The position numbers and the translations under genes were made by a program. This document shows positions 23,441-35,859 of a stretch of 64,000 nucleotides of DNA, piece after piece. Source of the DNA: Lunularia cruciata. Lineage: Eukaryota > Streptophyta > Marchantiopsida > Lunulariales > Lunulariaceae. Each line of letters starts with the position of its first letter. Position 1 is the stretch's first letter. Under the pieces are notes generated by a model that saw nothing but the letters and a program-made list of their open reading frames with translations, had not been told where the DNA came from and did not search any database. The stretch covers positions 56,479,665 through 56,543,664 of the forward strand of contig OX419757.1 of the NCBI GenBank assembly GCA_948567375.1, given 5' to 3'.

Positions 23441-23879
23441 TGGATACTGCCAAGCAATGAGTGTGGTATCCAAAGGTGTCAAAGCAATCACCTCTAGATG
23501 CTCATCCTCACACTCATCTCCTGATGGTATGAAGGCTCCATTCCAAGCCTACTACACCAACTGATCTGCATGTTGCTGCAATGCCTCCTCAGAACTCCAC
23601 AATGGAACATCCAAGGTGGATGGAACAATCCCACTCGTACTCCAAAGCCGAGTGATCTCCTCTGGTACTGGAGTATCCTCTACATGGGCATTCCCCTCCA
23701 ACAAGTCACCAAGCCACGTAACTGCACCATTGAAAGCTAAAACTGATGTTGCCATGGTCTCGGACTATAGTGAGCCAAGACTGCCACTATTGAAGCGTAC
23801 GGGTAGGCGACATACTTGTCCCTCACCAGACTGCCAACCAGGTCTATAAGAGGTTGTCTCCTCCCAATAGTCAATGCTG

Positions 23880-26380
23880 AAACCCATGGGGTATAACACC
23901 ACTCCCCCAACTAGCACATCATATGACTCAGCTATTGTTGCAATAGCCTGAGCTCTCACCACCGAGCTATCAGTCGGATGACCAGGCTGAACCTAGACAA
24001 CAAGCTCTCCATGTGTGATGTATTGTGTCAAACCACCACCTAGAGATGTTTGGATCTGAAATGGACACCTCCCCACATTGGTCTTTCGTAACTCCAGACC
24101 GACAACTACAGCCTTCCCCAACATAAAAGGCTGCACAATGGAGTCTAACAAGACTCTCTATGGTGTATAGACCTTCCCTTAAGGCCCCACCAAACAAAAA
24201 ATCCCCCTCTGGTTATCCAATAGGACAACACCAGGTGTAAATTGCACTCTCTCAAAGGCCGGTCTAGTTGGCAACTCCTCCAGTCTAGCCGCTACAGCCT
24301 GCCATAAACCACTGGTTGTTGAACGGATCCCATGCTCCTCAACCAAGTCAGCTCCACTACCAACCACCTCTGCTCTAGTAGTAGGAACTGCACCATCCCT
24401 ACTCTCACACAACATGGCAGCCAACTGGAACACTAGGGCTGGGTCGACTCCCAATGTAAACATATCACTGGTCAAAAACAAAGGACGCCACATAATCAGC
24501 TGAGCCGCCCCCAACATCATGCTAGACTTAGTCTGTGTAGGAGCAAGTGGCTGAGTAGCAAGTAGTCCATCATGTACTCCATCACCACCTACCACACCTG
24601 CATTGGGACGTCTAGGAACCATGGATGTCGTCTGCAATGCCTCAGATAGCATGAAAGATTGAGGAAGTCTGACCTGTCTCCCAGCCTCTCTTCTCTGTGG
24701 GTCCAACTCCACTGATGCTACTCTAGGCTCTCGAGCACGTACTGCACTCCTAGTCACTACTGCAGATGCATCCACCTATGCCGCTCCACACATAAAGTCC
24801 AAAGCATCTCTATCACCAACATATGAGGTGGAAGCCTCAACACCCGAATCTGATCTCCTCTGAGCAATAGCCATACTAGCCAATCTTTGCTCCAACTGCT
24901 CAATCCGCATAGCCATAACTGTGTCAGAAGTAAGGGCAAGTACTGCACCCCTACTAGGTATAGATCCTCTACCACCACCTCTACCACCTTGTCCTCCATG
25001 AATTGGAGCTCCTCTACTACCAGCCATAGCGGCCCTACCACTCCGTAACTCCGGGTGTAGGTCAAAACACCGGTCACTAGTGTGACCAAATCTGTGGCAG
25101 TGCTCACACTGCCTCTTTGCTGGATGTGATGCACTAGAATTATCAGGTCCGCTGCCCTGAGTACACTCTCTCCTATGGTGAGGTCCACCACAAGTCCAAC
25201 AAGCAACACCACCACTCACTAGCTGTTGCTGACTCAAAAATGAGGGTAAGGATCTAACTCTACTAGATCCTCCACTCGCTCCATAGGATCTGGGTTGTCC
25301 ACCTTGTCCTCGAAAACTAACTAGGCGTGGTGCACTCTGCTGCACTCTAGAAGAAGTCACAACCGTGGATGAGGTCTCCTTACCAAATCCAGATGTCACC
25401 ACTCTCTCCTCCACCATATTGAGCTCAATACGCTCAGCCAAACCACAAAGACTACTGCCAAAGTGGGCAAAGTAGCCTGCAATAATGTAGCATCATGAAC
25501 TCTACGTCATAACTCCTTGTCCAGTATCCCATACCAAAACTAGACTGCTTGGGCCTTAGTAACTCCTTGAGTGAAACTGATCAGCTGCCTCACGCGAGTG
25601 TATGCCTTGTGTAGGCTCTCTCTAGCCTTCTGCTGGAACTCTTGCAAGCTCCTCAGCTTGTAAGTCCGCACTCCCTGGTAGTTCTACCTCAAACATAGGA
25701 AGAACTCCACCATGGGGTAAAACCCCGGTACCACACCACCTCCTACAGCGGTACCTCCACTCGTAGTAGCACTAGTGCACCTCCACTAGCTCCGCCCACA
25801 CTACTTGAGCTAGAACTTGTAGGTACAGCCAATCTACTCCTGGCCACCAAGCCTGAAGTGATGGAGACATAATGTGGAGACCAACACTGTCTTCATAACT
25901 TGATCTCCTCCAAATGAGCTCTCCTTAACTCATGGTAGTCATCCATTGGCGGACCCTCCAAGTGCTAAAACAACTCCTTCCATGCCATGAAGGATGTGAA
26001 CAAAGCCGGATTCCGTATCTGCTACAGATCACACCAACTATCGAACTCCTGGATGAAGTTATCCAACTCAATGGTACCCACTGTACCAAAGTAACACCTA
26101 GGGCCTTTGGAGGCCCCATAAATCTTGTCCATGTCCTACAACAACGGTGCGAACACACCATGTTCACTCTCAACTGAATTAGCTCCTGTGTTGAACTCCA
26201 GCTCAAAGTCAATCTCCTCCCTCACTGGGACCTGAGATACAGGCTGATACCAAACACCACTCCGAGTAAACCCATTGCGTACTACAGGGCTAACTCCTTT
26301 GGAATCTCCAAAGAACTCCATCGTGACAAAGTAACCACAACAGCAAACCCAAACCACCAATTGCAACCACAAGTCGCAAC
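23880..26380 (-). pseudogene. E1 gag - protease region (fossil)
   Basis: The gag start (MEFFGDSKGVSP) is near 26321. Two zinc knuckles follow near 25050-25200: CWTCGGPHHRREC and CEHCHRFGHTSDRC. The protease region (about 23880-24180) carries an LLDS-type aspartyl site followed by a conserved VGGVVLYPMGFSIDYW stretch that may belong to the linker before the methyltransferase. Homologous to 31572-34100 in E2. Broken. Confidence 0.75.
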
Positions 26381-26874
26381 CGCAAGTGCCCCACCACCAC
26401 GTGCCAACACCAACAAAGCACCACCCACTAATGTAAATCTAACCGAGATAACTACACTAGGGGAAAGGGCAACCTGTAACCTGTCGTCATAACACGCACT
26501 CTCACGGTCTGCAGGTCATCACTTCCTGCCTCACTGGAGAGAAACAAAGGTAGTCTGACTGGTCATCACTCCAGCCTCACCATCGAGAGCACACCAGAGC
26601 ACCAATGCTCAAAAGTTAGGGCACCTCACACAAACATGATGCACAAACAGGAAATAGAGAATGGAGGGGATCCAATCACAAGAAATCTAAACAAAAACTC
26701 TAGATCTCATAACACAACACGAGACTAACTCTATCACCATTTGGCATTTGACATAAAAGAAGTTCGTATCTAAGTCCTAAGCTACAAGGATCACCAAGAA
26801 TGGGATCAAACTGCCTCTCCTAGCCAAAGCTACATGTGTATAGAAAACAGTGGCATAGTCACTATGACAACAAG

Positions 26875-26945
26875 TGAGGGTGGACCAGTTGGCTAGGGCA
26901 CCAGTCTAGGAACAAGAGATCTAGGGGTCAAACCTTGTTGCGCAC
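26875..26945 (+). repeat. tRNA-like (SINE-type) sequence in E1 leader, antisense to the element
   Basis: An A-box-like TGGCTAGGGCACC (from 26890) and a B-box-like GGGGTCAAACC (26924-26934) have tRNA-like spacing. No convincing full cloverleaf was folded by hand. The same sequence is present, also antisense, in the E2 leader (about 30960-31020), so it was already in the family ancestor. It could be a captured tRNA-derived SINE head or a chance match. Confidence 0.35.
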
Positions 26946-27647
26946 AATCTAGTAGGAAAGGCTGATTTTGCCAACCAATGACCAAGATCTACTCTAAACT
27001 AGCTAGTCTTATGCCAACAACCTGGCTTGTTGGTCCTTCTAGGCCTTCATAGCCCATAGCCCTATGCCTCGAAGCCTTTAAACGCCCAAATAAGGCCTTT
27101 CTTGTTGCCACTTCGAACCTCCTCCAAAATTGGCAAAACTTCTCCAAATTTGTGAAAGTCCTCCAAACTAGCAAAACTCCTCCAAATCTGGCCAAACAGC
27201 AAAAACTCCTCCAGATCTGGCCAAAATCTGACATAAAATCTGACATAATCCCTAAAGTTGGATGTCCGCCAAATCCCCCGCTAACTTTCCACTCGAGCTA
27301 AATTGACAACACGGGTTTTTCCAAATCACAAATTCATGAGAAGAGCTTCCCAACTCCACCTTCAATTTGACTTTTTGAGCCCAACTCGCAGCAAATTGGT
27401 CTTGCCTTCACCTCTTGAGCTCAAAATCACAACCATTGCTCGAAATTTGCTCCTTCTTTGCTCAAAATTTAGCTAGCGCTTCCGCACACCATCTGCCTAA
27501 CTGCCAAATGTACATCAATCGATTGAGCTTCTGCACACTAAGGAAACACTGAACTTGAATCAAGCTACCAACGATCCACCGAGCTTGGAGATACCACCAA
27601 CACTCAAAGTTCCTGCACCCGATTTCCCCCTGACTTCACTTCTCTGA
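26946..27647 (-). other. E1 leader between 5' LTR and gag
   Basis: Non-coding leader homologous to 30267-31000 in E2. It contains several short repeats of the type CTCCAAATCTGGCCAAA (about 27110-27240), also present in E2 (about 30690-30770). The base after the LTR starts the sequence TCAGAGAAG on the minus strand; I could not match this to a tRNA 3' end. Confidence 0.6.
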
Positions 27648-28098
27648 TGTAATCAGATTGCTTACCACTCTCAACTCAACTCAACTCAGATCAGTACTTG
27701 ATCTATCACTCTATAAACTACCAACAACTAGGTATTGATTATAGTCAAGCCACACCCACTCAAGCATAGAGAATCGAGGTGACGCTCGCCGGCCTCTGTC
27801 CACCATAGCCAAGAACTCGAAGGCTCAACATCAAAGAAGTGAGCTCTTTGGAGCCCACTTCAAAACTATACCCCCTGGACTTGAGCTAGCTCTGAAACCC
27901 TAACGGTCCCTCTGACGGCACACTCAACGGTGCGAATGGTGCAAAGTGACGGTGGGTCCCACCGTGAAGTCAGTACCCGGAGCACGAAATCTGACCTTTG
28001 GAAAGTAGTCTCTGAGAAACTATTGAAATAACTCTAACTACTATCACTGGAACTCTAGTGTTCGAGCATCTAGATGCGGCACTACAAATGGTGTGACA
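27648..28098 (-). repeat. 5' LTR of E1 (451 bp)
   Basis: The minus strand runs from TGTCACACCATTTGTAGTGCC (28098) to CAATCTGATTACA (27648). Length matches the E2 5' LTR (452 bp). It carries the same stem-loop as the other E LTRs (about 27836-27861). Confidence 0.85.
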
Positions 28099-29814
28099 TC
28101 TTCCTTCGGGTTTTGCTCGTCTTTTATAATACTTGTGCTAGTTCTTCCCTTTTCATTTCTTTGTCCTTTGTATTTTTTTCTTTTCTCTATAGGATATATT
28201 ATTTGGCTCAATCTCCTACCAAGCTTACGAAAGTCACAATTAGCTACCCTCACAGAGCTGACAAATTTACAAAACTTTGGACAAGATTAAGACGTTGATC
28301 AGCAGATAAAGCCTACTGAGCTACAACAAGATAAGCACCATTGATATTCATGACTGTAGCATACTTATGGGTAAAACAAAGAAGTTTAGGGTTAGGGCCA
28401 ACTCCTCTTGGTAATTTCTTGGTGGAATTCGGACTTGTGACTTGGTTTCATCATATAGTCGAAATAAGCAACACTTGCAAATGATCCTGCCTGCACCTGT
28501 GCTTTCCCAGTTTCATATGCACAAGTTGGAGAGTCCACTTTCCGTGGGAGAGGAGCAAGAGTGGTGGAGTATTGCCTGGTCCATGTCTCTGGATTTTCTC
28601 ATTAAAAAGATCCGATTGGCAGCCCGGGCTACTGTTACCCAGAGTGGTGCGCTTGGGCGACAGGACTAAGAAGATGGGTTCATATCATCCTTTGCAGCCG
28701 GATCAGTGTTCAGTCGGAGGCTTATGTACCGGGAAGAGATCTGCTACACCAGCACTTTTTACAGCATGTGAGAGGTCGAATAACGACCTCCGTTTTGCCT
28801 GGACCACTTGAAATCTCCAAAATCCCCAAACTTAAAGCTGTATGGTCTAGATGTGCATAAAGTAACAATTCAGCTCGAAATCATTTTCCTCAAAGCCAGA
28901 GGTACCCATGAAATTTCTTAGTGAACTCTCTAAAAACCTTTACGATAAAAATGTTTCTTTATATTACTAAATCGCGGCAAAGCACAGCGTCAAGAGGGAT
29001 AGCTAAATTAAAAAAGAATTAGAGAAGGGATTGATATTTGCTTTTAACTAGTTTTCAGTCATCTCTTATTCATTACTACTTTTTAAAGAGAAAAAAAGGC
29101 GACCACGTAGAAAAGAAGAAGAAGGATGGGAAGACCCTCTCAAGCCCAAGCCGAACATGGATGGGATGAGACAAAAAGAGGTAAAATGGGGCTACGCCCC
29201 AATAGTAATAGTATCGGTACGAGAAATCTGCCCTACAGATGTAAATACTTTTCAGTCATCTCTTATTATTTGTAATGTCACTCCCTTTTGACCCAACTAC
29301 AGTATGAGTTCCCATACTTTAAAACGATGAATGTTTTATGTACACTTTGAAGACGCCTGAGTTTAGTTCCGATATTTGGGACAAAACTATTATATTTAGA
29401 TTGAAAGTAAAATAAACTTGCATTACACATTCTCACTTGGGACATATGAATAATGTTATGCTACTGCCTTCATACACGCGGTTTGTATCACTCGTTTAAT
29501 AATGACATGGAGTTGATGATAATAAAACTTACATAGCATACCAAAAGTAGGGGAACATCTATTGATGACATATTTAATGTAGTAGCTACTACTTTCAAGA
29601 TAGTCTCATTTCATAATACATATTCTGAACACGGTCTAAGAATAACATCCTAAAAATTTGTTCATAGATCCCTGATCTATCAGATATTAGTGCAAATTAT
29701 TTGCTAAAAGCCGTTAGAGTACCAGTACAGACGCTATCCCCTGACATTATCATGCAATGAAAGCAAAATTACATATACAAGGCACCAACGGATATAGTTA
29801 TGCACGTTTTGCAT
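28099..29814. other. Spacer between the head-to-head E elements
   Basis: No retroelement domain was seen. Frames at 28442-28669 and 28572-28811 are short and overlap each other in different frames; neither is recognisable. A motif at about 29095-29205 (AAAGGCGACCACGTAG ... AAATGGGGCT) is a diverged copy of one at 11930-11980. This may be original host DNA. Confidence 0.4.
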
Positions 29815-30266
29815 TGTCACGCCATTTGTAGTTCCGCATCTAGCTGCTCGGACACTGGAGTTCCAGTGATAGTAGTTAGAGTTATTCTAGTAGTTTCTTA
29901 GGGACTACTTTCCGACAGTCTGATTTGGTGTTTGGGGTACTGACTTCACGGTGGAGCCCACCGTCACTTTGCACCGTTTGCACCGTCGAGTGTGCCGTCA
30001 GCGGGACCGTTAGGGTTCCAGTGCTAGCTCGAGTCCAGGGGGGTATAGTTTCAAAGTGAGCTCCAGAGAGCTCACTTCTCTGATGTTGAGCCTTCGAGTT
30101 CCTGGCTATGGTGGACAGAGGCCGGCGAGCGTCACCTGGATTCTCTATGCTTGAGTGGGTGTGGCTTGACTGTAATCAGTGCCCAATTGTTGGTAGTTTA
30201 TAGAGTGACAGATCAAGTACTGATCTGAGTTGAGTTGAGTTGAAAGTGTTAAGCAATCTGATTACA
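29815..30266 (+). repeat. 5' LTR of E2 (452 bp)
   Basis: Begins TGTCACGCCATTTGTAGTTCC and ends CAATCTGATTACA. It includes the stem-loop AAGTGAGCTC ... GAGCTCACTT (30053-30078) and a short run of GAGTT pentamers (TTGAGTTGAGTTGA) near its end. Confidence 0.85.
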
Positions 30267-31571
30267 TCAGAGAAGAAGAAGAAGTCAGGGGGAAATCGGG
30301 TGTAGGAACATTGAGTGTTGGTGGTATCTCCAAGCTCGGTGGGTCGTGGTAGCTTGATTCAAGTTCAGTGTTTCCCTAGTGTGCAGAAGCTCGTTCAAGT
30401 GATTCAGATTTGGCAGTTAGGCGGACGATGTGCGGAAGCGCTGGCCAAATTTTGAGCAAAGAAAGAGCAATTTTTGAGCAGTGTTGTGATTTTGAGCTCA
30501 AGAGGTGAAGGTAGGACCAATTTGATGCGAGTTGGGCTCAAAAAGTGAAATTGAAGGTGGAGTTGGGAAGCTCTTCTCATGAAATTGTGATTTGGAAAAA
30601 CCCGTTTTGTCAATTTGGCTCGAGTGGAAAGTTAGCGGGGGATTTGGCGGACAGCCATCTTTAGGGTTTACGTCAGATTTTACATCAGATTTGGAGGAGT
30701 TTTTGCTGTTTGGCCAGATTTGGAGGAGTTTCGCAGATTTGGAGAAGTTTTGCCAACTTTAGAGGAGGTTTGAAGTGGCAACAAGAAAGGCCTCATTTGG
30801 GCGTTTAGAGGCTTTGAGGCATAGGGCTGTGGGCTATGAGAGGCTACGAAGGCCTAGAAGGGCCAGCAAGCCAGCTTGCTGGCATGAGGCTAGCTACTTT
30901 AGAGTAGATCTTGGTCATTGGTTGGCAAAATCTACCTTTCTTGCTAGATTGTGCGCAATAGGGTTTGACCCCTAGATCTCTTGTTCCTAGACTGGTACCC
31001 TAGCCAACTGGTCCACCCTCACTTGTTGTCCTAGTGATTGCGCCACTGTTATCTATACACATGTAGCTTTGGCTAGGAGAGGCAGTTTGATCCCATTCTT
31101 GGTGATCTTGGTAGCTTAGGACTTAGATACAAACTGCTCTTATGTCAAATGCCAAATGGTGGTAGAGTCAGTCCCGTGTTGTGTTATGAGATGGAGGGTT
31201 TTTGTTTAGATTTCTTATGATTGGATCCCCTCCATATCTCTGCTTCTTGTTTGTGCATCACGTTTGTGTGAGGTGCCCTGACTTTTGAGCGTTGGTACTT
31301 TGGTGTGCTCTCGGTGGTGAGGCTGGAGTGATGACCAGTCAGACTACCTTTGTTTCTCTCCGGTGAGGCAGGAAGTGATGACCTGCAGACCGTGAGAGTG
31401 CGTGTTATGATGGCAGGTTACAAGTTGCCTTTCCCCTAGTGTAGTTATCTCGGTTAGAGTTACATTAGTGGGTGGTGTCTAGTCGGTGTTGGCACTTGGT
31501 GGTGCACTTGCGGTTGCGACTTGCGGTTGCAGTTGGTGGTTCGGGTTTGTTGTTGCAGTTACGTGGTCACG

Positions 31572-34100
31572 ATGGAGTTCTTTGGAGATTCCAAAGGAGT
31601 TAGCCCTGCAATACGCAGTGGGTTTACTCGGAGTGGTGCTCGGTATCAGCCAGTATCTTAGGTCCCAGTGAGGGAGGAGATTGACTCTGAGTTGGAGTTC
31701 GACACAGGAGCTGATTCAGTTGAGAGTGCACTTGGTGTGTCCGCACCGTTGTTGTGGGACATGGACAAGATTTATGGGGCCTCCAAAGGCCCTAGGCGTT
31801 ACTCTGGTACAGTGGGTACCATTGAGTTGGATGACTTCATCCAGGAGTTTGATAGTTGGTGTGATCTGCAACAAATGCGGAACCCGACTTTGTTCACACC
31901 CTTCATGGCATGGAAGGGGTTGTTTCAGCATCTTGACGGTCCACCGATGGATGATTACCATGAGTTCAGGAGAGCTCATTTGGAGGAGATTGAGTTATGG
32001 AAACAATATTGGTCTCCACACTATGTTTCCATCACTTCAGGCTTGGTGGCCAGGAGTAGATCAGCTGTACCCACGAGTTTTAGTTTGAGTAGTGTTGGTC
32101 GAGCTAGTGGAGGTGCACTAGCTAGAGATAGTGCTACTACGAGTGGAGGTACCGCTGCAAGAGGTGGTGTGGTACCGGGGTTTAACTCCATGGTTGAGTT
32201 CTTCCTATGTTTGAGGTAGAACTACCAAGGAGTGCGGACTGACAAGCTGAGGAGCTTGTAGGAGTTCCAGCGGAAGGCTAGAGAGAGCCTATGCGAGGCA
32301 TACACTCGCATGAGGCGGCTGATCAGTTTCACTCAGGGAGTTACTGAGGCCCAAGCAGTCCAGTTTTGGTATGGGATACTGGACAAGGAGTTGCGACGTA
32401 GAGTTCGTGATGCTACGTTGTTGCAGGCTACTTCGCCCACTTTGGCAGTAGTCTTTGGTTTGGCTGAGCGTATTGAGCTCAACATGGTGGAGGAGAGAGT
32501 GGTGACATCTGGATTTGGTAGAGAGACCTCATCCACGGTTGTGACTTCTTCTAGAGTGCAGCAGAGTGCATCACGCCCAGTTGGTTTTTGAGGACAGGGT
32601 GGACAGCCCAGATCCTATGGAGCGAGTGGAGGGCCTAGTGGAGTTAGACCCTTACCCTCATTTTCGGGTCAGCAACAGCCAGTGAGTGGTGGTGTTGCTT
32701 GTTGGACTTGTAGTGGACCTCATCATAGGAGAGAGTGTACTCAGGGCAGCGGACCTAATACCTCTGGTGCATCACAGCCAGCACAGAGGCAGTGTGAGCA
32801 TTGCCACAGATTTGGTCACACTAGTGACCGGTGTTTTGACCTACACCCGGAGTTACGGAGTGGTAGGGCTGCTATGGCAGGTAATAGAGGAGCTCCAATT
32901 CATGGAGGACGAGGTGGTAGAGGTGGTGGTAGAGGATCTACATCTAGTAGGGGTGTAGTACCTGCCCTTACTTCTGACACAACTATGGCTACTCGGATTG
33001 AGCAGTTGGAGCAGAGATTGGCTAGTATGGCTATTGCTCAGAGGAGATCAGATTCGGATGCTAAGGCTTCCACCTCATATGTTGGTGATAGAGATGCTTT
33101 GGACTTCATGTGCGGAGCACCACAGGTGGATGCATCTACAACAGTGACTAGGAGTGCAATACGTGCTCCATAGCCTAGAGGAGCATCAGTGGAGTTGGAC
33201 CCACAGAGAGGAGAGGTTGGGAGACAGGTCAGACTTCCCCAGTCTTTCATGCTATCTGAGGCATTGTAGACGACATCCATGGTTCCTAGACGTCCCTGTG
33301 CAGGTGTGGTGGGTGGTGATGGACTACCTACTAGTCGGCCACCTACTACTACACAGATTGAGTCTAGCATGATGTTGGGGGCGGCTCAGCTGATTATGCG
33401 GCATCCTTTGTTTTCAGCCAGTGACATGTTTACATTGGGAGTTGACCCAACCCCAGTGTTCCGGTTGGCTGCCACGTTGTGTGAGAGTAGGGATAGTGCA
33501 GTTCCTACTACTAGAGCAAAGGTGGTTGGTAGTGGAGCTGACTTGGTTGAGGAGCATAGGATCCGTTCAACGACCAGTGGTTTATGGCAGGCAGCAGCGG
33601 CTAGACTAGAGGAGTTGCCAGCTAGACCAGCCTTTGAGAGAGTGTGGTTTACACCTGGTGTTGTCCTATTGGATAACCAGAGGGGGATTTTTTGTTTGGT
33701 GGGACCTTCAAGGAAGGTCTATACACCACAGAGAGTCTTGTTAGACTCTGGTGCGCAGCCCCTTATGTTGGAGAAGGCTGCAGTTGTCGGTCTGGAGTTA
33801 CGGAAGACCGATGTGGAGAGGTGTCCATTTCAGATCCAGACATCTCTAGGTGGTGGTTCGACACAGTACATCACACGTGGAGAACTTGTTGTCCAGGTTC
33901 AGCCTGGTCATCCGACTGATAGCTCGGTGGTGAGAGCTCAGGCTATTGTGACGATAGCTGAGTCATATGATATGCTAGTTGGGGGAGCAATGTTATACCC
34001 TATGGGTTTCAGCATTGACTATTGGGAGGAGACAGCCTCTTATAGACCTGGTTGGCAGTCTGGTGAGGAACGGGTATGTCGCCTACCAGTACGCTTCAGT
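31572..34100 (+). pseudogene. E2 gag - protease region (fossil)
   Basis: The gag part opens with MEFFGDSKGVSP and contains a WD-x-KIYG ... FDSWCDLQQM core. Two zinc knuckles, CWTCSGPHHRREC and CEHCHRFGHTSDRC, lie at about 32697-32850 and are followed by a Gly/Arg-rich stretch. The protease shows LLDSGAQPLML (about 33738-33770). Broken. Confidence 0.75.
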
Positions 34101-34439
34101 AGTGGTAGTTTTGGCTCACTACAATCCGGTTCCATGGCAGCATCAGTTTTAGCTTTCAGCGGTGCAGTTACTTGGCCTGGTGACTTGTTGGAGGGGAATG
34201 CCCATGCATACTCCAGTACCAGAGGAGATCACTCGGCTTTGGAGTACGAGTGGGATTGTTCCATCCACCTTGGATGTTCCATTGTGGAGTTCAGAGGAGG
34301 CATTGCAGCAGCATGCAGATCAGTTGGTGCAGCAGGCTTGGAGTGGAGCCTTCATACCATCAAGGGATGAGTGTGAGGATGAGCCTCCAGAGGCGATTGC
34401 TTTGACACCTCTAGATACCACACTCATTGCTTGGCAGTA

Positions 34440-35420
34440 TCCAGTAGAGGGGATATGTCTATTGGAGTTGTTTGGTGGGATCAGCACCGGACTAGCTACG
34501 ATGTTACAGGCGGGTATCCGAGTACAGAGGTACTTGTATGTAGAGAGGGATGAGACTGCTAGGTGAGTCTCTCTACATCATGTGGCACACTTGGCCTATT
34601 GGTATCCGGAGTTATTACCAATGTCAATAGTCAGAGGTTACCAAAAGGCCTTACCAGGAGACATTTCCTCACTGGGGGCGCATGACCTAGAGAGACATGG
34701 GCCTATTCACTTGGTGATTTTTGGGTGGCCATGTCAGGGACATACACGTGCGGGCTGTGGTTTGGGTCTTCAAGATCCTCGTTTTGGTGTGTTTTGGGAG
34801 ATGTTACGGATACTACAACATCTCCAAGTTCATCAATCTGTTTCTCTAGCTTACCTTTTGGAGAACGTTCCTTTGATGGGTGATTCTCGCACTAGAGTGG
34901 TGGCGAGTACACATCAGGTCCATTCTTGGATGGGACCTGCTGTATTGTTAGATGCAGCCAGAGTGGGATCATGGGCTCATCGTCTTTGTCTTTGGTGGAC
35001 GAACGTTTTACCCAGAGAGGTTCTATAGCGTAGTTATGATGGGATTCAGCCACTAGACCACATTCTTGTTGATGATATCTTGGATGCTGGACGTCAATCT
35101 CAGACAGTGGTAGTGGCTGATAGGTCACCTATGGCAGTGGTGAACCTAGTTGGACAGCCTAGAGCTGCATTTCCCACACTCATGAGTTTCCCAGGCTCTC
35201 ATGCTTTTTGAGAAGGAGGACCTGGACTTGTTTGGGACTCACAGTTACAGCAGTTGGTGGAGCCCAACGCTGATGAGAGAGAGCGGGCGATGGGTTTTTG
35301 CACCGGTATTACCGCTGTTCCAGTAGTGTCAGAGGCATCTAGGCATTAGGTGTTAGGTCAGGCTATGGACCTGAACTGTTTGACCTGGATTGTGAGCCTT
35401 GGCTTGGCAGAGCAGCGTAG
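34440..35420 (+). other. Cytosine-5 DNA methyltransferase domain in E2 (fossil part)
   Basis: Motifs in order: motif I ICLLELFGGISTGL (about 34459-34500) followed by GIRVQRYLYVERDE; motif IV GWPCQGHTRAG (Pro-Cys-Gln codons 34729-34737, Cys being the usual nucleophile); motif VI LLENVPLMGD (ENV 34861-34869); motif VIII-like VLLDAARVGSWAHRL (about 34945-34990); motif IX-like FPTLMSF (about 35170-35195); and a C-terminal block with ERAMGF and LGQAMDLN (about 35280-35385). DNMT3 enzymes share LFDGIATGL, the following GIxVxRY, ENV and an IDAKEVSAAHRARYFWG stretch, so this is closer to DNMT3/DRM than to DNMT1. No regulatory domains of host DNMTs are attached. Broken. Confidence 0.82.
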
Positions 35421-35859
35421 GATGCGCTTGATAGGCATCACCACTCGGACACTTGTGAGCCCTATGCCTATCGAGACGATTCAGGCACATGCTGGGGGCG
35501 ATGGACCGAGTCGACATGGTATTCTTGGGACACATCCGGTAGCTACTAGGGAGAGTGGTCTACTTGGAGTCCATCCAGGTGAGCGTGGGCTACTTGGATT
35601 ACACCCTTGGTCCAGCTTGATGGAGTCCGATAAGCTTTCAAGGAAGCTTGCATGATGGGCTCTGATTTTACAGGAGTATGATTTCACGGTTGTTCACAGA
35701 CCTGGAGTGGTGAACCATGATGCAGATGGGTTGAGTAGAAACCCATGTCCCAGCCAGCAGGATCAGACCGGAGCACGTTGGCATGGTGAGACAGATGAGG
35801 AGATGGTGCCAGGTTAGCATGCATCGGCCTTTCTGTGTATATTTGTAGAGACTTTGGTT

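Larger units (their letters stand above)
16381..28098 (-). mobile_element. Element E1: Ty3/gypsy retrotransposon carrying a DNA methyltransferase domain
   Basis: Read on the minus strand: 5' LTR (27648-28098), long leader (about 26390-27647), gag with zinc knuckles (about 24776-26380), protease (about 23880-24180), cytosine-5 methyltransferase domain (about 20500-23440, interrupted by a C-like solo LTR at 20716-22639), reverse transcriptase with a YIDD box (about 19400-20150), RNase H (about 18813-19290), integrase (about 17590-18600), PHD-like finger (about 17107-17250) and 3' LTR (16381-16830). The two LTRs differ by roughly several to ten percent by eye, mostly transitions, so the insertion is not recent. 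Broken, about ten breaks. The YIDD box and extra domains separate it from A, B and C. Confidence 0.88.

Noticed and set aside
26875-26945. Functional tRNA gene
   Set aside because: Only A/B-box-like pieces; no complete cloverleaf could be folded by hand, so it is listed only as tRNA-like.
28442-28811. Overlapping plus-strand frames between E1 and E2
   Set aside because: Two different frames cover the same bases and neither shows a recognisable motif.
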